Origin: Candidatus Gastranaerophilales bacterium
GTDB lineage: Bacteria > Cyanobacteriota > Vampirovibrionia > Gastranaerophilales > Gastranaerophilaceae
DNA length: 64,000 nt
NCBI GenBank assembly: GCA_905234865.1
Contig: CAJOJE010000012.1
Coordinates: 1-64,000, forward strand
Direction of reading: 5' to 3'
Shown: piece after piece, positions 62,484-64,000 of the stretch
Layout: the number at the start of each line of letters is the position of its first letter
Position numbering within the stretch: position 1 is the first letter of the stretch
The notes under the pieces: model-generated
Seen by the model: only the letters and a program-made list of their open reading frames with translations
The model's database searches: none
What the model was told of the DNA's origin: nothing
Position numbers and translations under genes: made by a program

Positions 62484-64000
62484 TTGAGCCAAACTAATTT
62501 ATTTGACCATGGAAAAATAGTTCCCGTCAACATAAGAGATGAAATGAAACGTTCCTACATCGATTATGCAATGAGTGTTATCGTAGGACGTGCACTTCCG
62601 GATGTCAGGGACGGGCTTAAACCCGTTCACAGAAGAATACTTTTTGCTATGAACGAACTTGGCATGGCGCCTGATAAACCGTTTAAAAAATGCGCCAGAA
62701 TAGTCGGTGAAGTTTTAGGTAAATATCACCCCCATGGCGATTCTTCCGTTTACGAAGCGCTTGTGCGCATGGCACAGGATTTTGCGACAAGATATTTAAC
62801 GGTAGACGGGCATGGAAACTTCGGTTCGATAGACGGCGATTCTGCGGCAGCTATGAGGTACACCGAAGCCAGAATGCACAAAATTACGACTTCCATGCTG
62901 GCAGATATTGATTGCGAAACGGTTGAATTTATGCCAAACTTTGACGGTTCCCTGCAAGAGCCTGCGGTATTACCCGTAAGACTTCCGATGTTATTGTTAA
63001 ACGGAGTATCCGGTATTGCAGTCGGCATGGCAACAAATATTCCGCCTCACAATCTATGTGAAATAGTTGAAGGTACAAAAGCATTAATAGACAACCCCGA
63101 CATCACAAACGAAGGTTTAATGCAATATATTAAAGGTCCCGATTTCCCGACGGCTGCAACAATTATCGGAACATCGGAAATCAAAAAAGCTTACGAAACA
63201 GGCAGAGGCTCAATTAAAATGTCTGCCGTTTCTTCAATCGAAGAAATTCAAGGCGGTTCGGGCAGACAATCAAAAACCGCAATAGTCATAACGGAATTGC
63301 CTTATCAGGTAAACAAGGCTCAATTAATCGTAAAAATAGCCGAACTTGTTAAAGACGAAAAAATTAAAGGCATATCCGATATAAGAGATGAATCGGACAG
63401 AGAAGGCATAAGAGTCGTAATTGAATTAAAACGTGACGCAAAGCCCGATGTCGTAAGAAATAACTTATATAAACAAACGGCTTTATTATCAACTTTCGGC
63501 GTAAATATGGTTGCGCTTGTCGGACAACAACCGAGGCTTCTTAACTTATACGAAGTGTTAAACGAATTTGTCGAACACAGAGTTGAAGTTATTACGAGAA
63601 GAACGGTATTTTTCCTGAAAAAAGCAAAAGCCAGAGCTCATATTTTGGAAGGATTGATGATTGCCCTGAATGCTCTTGATGAAGTTATTGAACTTATTAA
63701 AAAATCCAAAACGACGGAAATTGCAAGAGAAGGATTGATGACCCGCTTCGGACTTGACCTTGATCAGGCTAATGCTATTTTAGAAATGCAATTAAGACGC
63801 TTAACAGGCTTGGAACAAGATAAAATCAGGGCCGAATATAACGAATTGTTGGAAAAAATCAAAGAATACGAAGCAATTTTAGCCGACAGGAATAAAATTT
63901 TGGCAATAATCAAAACGGAACTTGACGAAGATAAAGAAAAATACGGAGATGACAGAAAAACAAGAATTCTCCCCGAACAAGGCGAATTTAACATTGAGGA
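62484..64000 (+). CDS. gyrA: DNA gyrase subunit A (cut by window edge)
   Basis: The first 505 codons are present; the gene continues past base 64000. Start is TTG at 62484 with GAGGAG 7 nt upstream. The N-terminal breakage domain has [20 protein letters not shown] and catalytic Tyr126 in [11 protein letters not shown], with the [21 protein letters not shown] quinolone region. The Ser87 position matches E. coli Ser83 and Glu91 matches Asp87, as in wild-type Gram-positive enzymes. Gyrase supercoils DNA; ParC is the alternative, but the [18 protein letters not shown] region and lack of ParC features favour GyrA. The C-terminal wrapping domain is not visible. Divergent from nadE. Confidence 0.93.
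   Translation, partial: MSQTNLFDHGKIVPVNIRDEMKRSYIDYAMSVIVGRALPDVRDGLKPVHRRILFAMNELGMAPDKPFKKCARIVGEVLGKYHPHGDSSVYEALVRMAQDFATRYLTVDGHGNFGSIDGDSAAAMRYTEARMHKITTSMLADIDCETVEFMPNFDGSLQEPAVLPVRLPMLLLNGVSGIAVGMATNIPPHNLCEIVEGTKALIDNPDITNEGLMQYIKGPDFPTAATIIGTSEIKKAYETGRGSIKMSAVSSIEEIQGGSGRQSKTAIVITELPYQVNKAQLIVKIAELVKDEKIKGISDIRDESDREGIRVVIELKRDAKPDVVRNNLYKQTALLSTFGVNMVALVGQQPRLLNLYEVLNEFVEHRVEVITRRTVFFLKKAKARAHILEGLMIALNALDEVIELIKKSKTTEIAREGLMTRFGLDLDQANAILEMQLRRLTGLEQDKIRAEYNELLEKIKEYEAILADRNKILAIIKTELDEDKEKYGDDRKTRILPEQGEFNIE

Noticed and set aside
1-64000. CRISPR arrays, prophage, transposases
   Set aside because: No regularly spaced repeats, no Cas, integrase or transposase frame was found; the repeats near tRNA-Pro are too few and unequally spaced for an array.

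Overview
The window is a 64 kb piece of an AT-rich bacterial chromosome. It most resembles a non-photosynthetic, gut-type cyanobacterial relative (Melainabacteria/Vampirovibrionia, probably Gastranaerophilales). The evidence is indirect. There are four prepilin-like proteins with an AFTLAE cleavage motif, an Omp85/BamA with a Gram-negative signal peptide, a TolC-type channel and an autotransporter (all outer-membrane features), folate/FAD-dependent TrmFO, bifunctional AdhE and no photosynthesis genes. Several protein families here look lineage-restricted. The assignment is inferred from gene content, not from a marker-gene tree. No prophage, transposase or CRISPR array is visible.

Layout. 1-7 kb: a truncated prepilin, two overlapping paralogous membrane proteins of unknown function, panD, a candidate small RNA, a full prepilin, a TPR protein, an MscS channel and a small membrane protein. 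7-18.6 kb: pepA and trmFO, divergent rlmN, a CDF transporter, a stand-alone GspE/PilB N-terminal-like protein, an asparaginase-like protein, small exported proteins including an HExxH protein, a phosphoesterase, a second and very U-poor candidate small RNA, and a BASS transporter. 18.6-22.4 kb: tRNA-Arg, then a marR-emrA operon divergent from a tolC-like gene around one palindrome, and an aquaporin. 22.4-28.8 kb: a DUF2130 coiled-coil protein, an autotransporter broken by a one-base frameshift, and a gene-free stretch with repeated pieces of tRNA-Pro. 28.8-35.5 kb: metY, PBP1A, a glycosyltransferase-like protein, ilvE and a small XRE regulator module. 35.5-47.7 kb: homoserine dehydrogenase and threonine synthase, a glutamate-synthase-type flavoprotein, HAD phosphatase, ispF, glyQ, two tandem amino-acid permeases and two paralogous HExxH proteins. 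47.7-64 kb: adhE with a Rex-like operator, a SWIM/SNF2 helicase, two more prepilins, two exported ankyrin proteins, bamA, nadE and the start of gyrA.

Taken together the genes suggest a fermentative, amino-acid-using, double-membraned host-associated bacterium. It imports and makes amino acids (two permeases, asparaginase, leucyl aminopeptidase, Thr/Met/branched-chain steps), reoxidises NADH through AdhE, and displays or exports pilin-like, ankyrin, metalloprotease and autotransporter proteins. The readable regulation includes a MarR palindrome that seems to be the shared -35 of two divergent promoters, a near-consensus Rex site at the adhE start, a triple repeat beside an XRE gene, and two terminator-ended candidate sRNAs with partly complementary segments.
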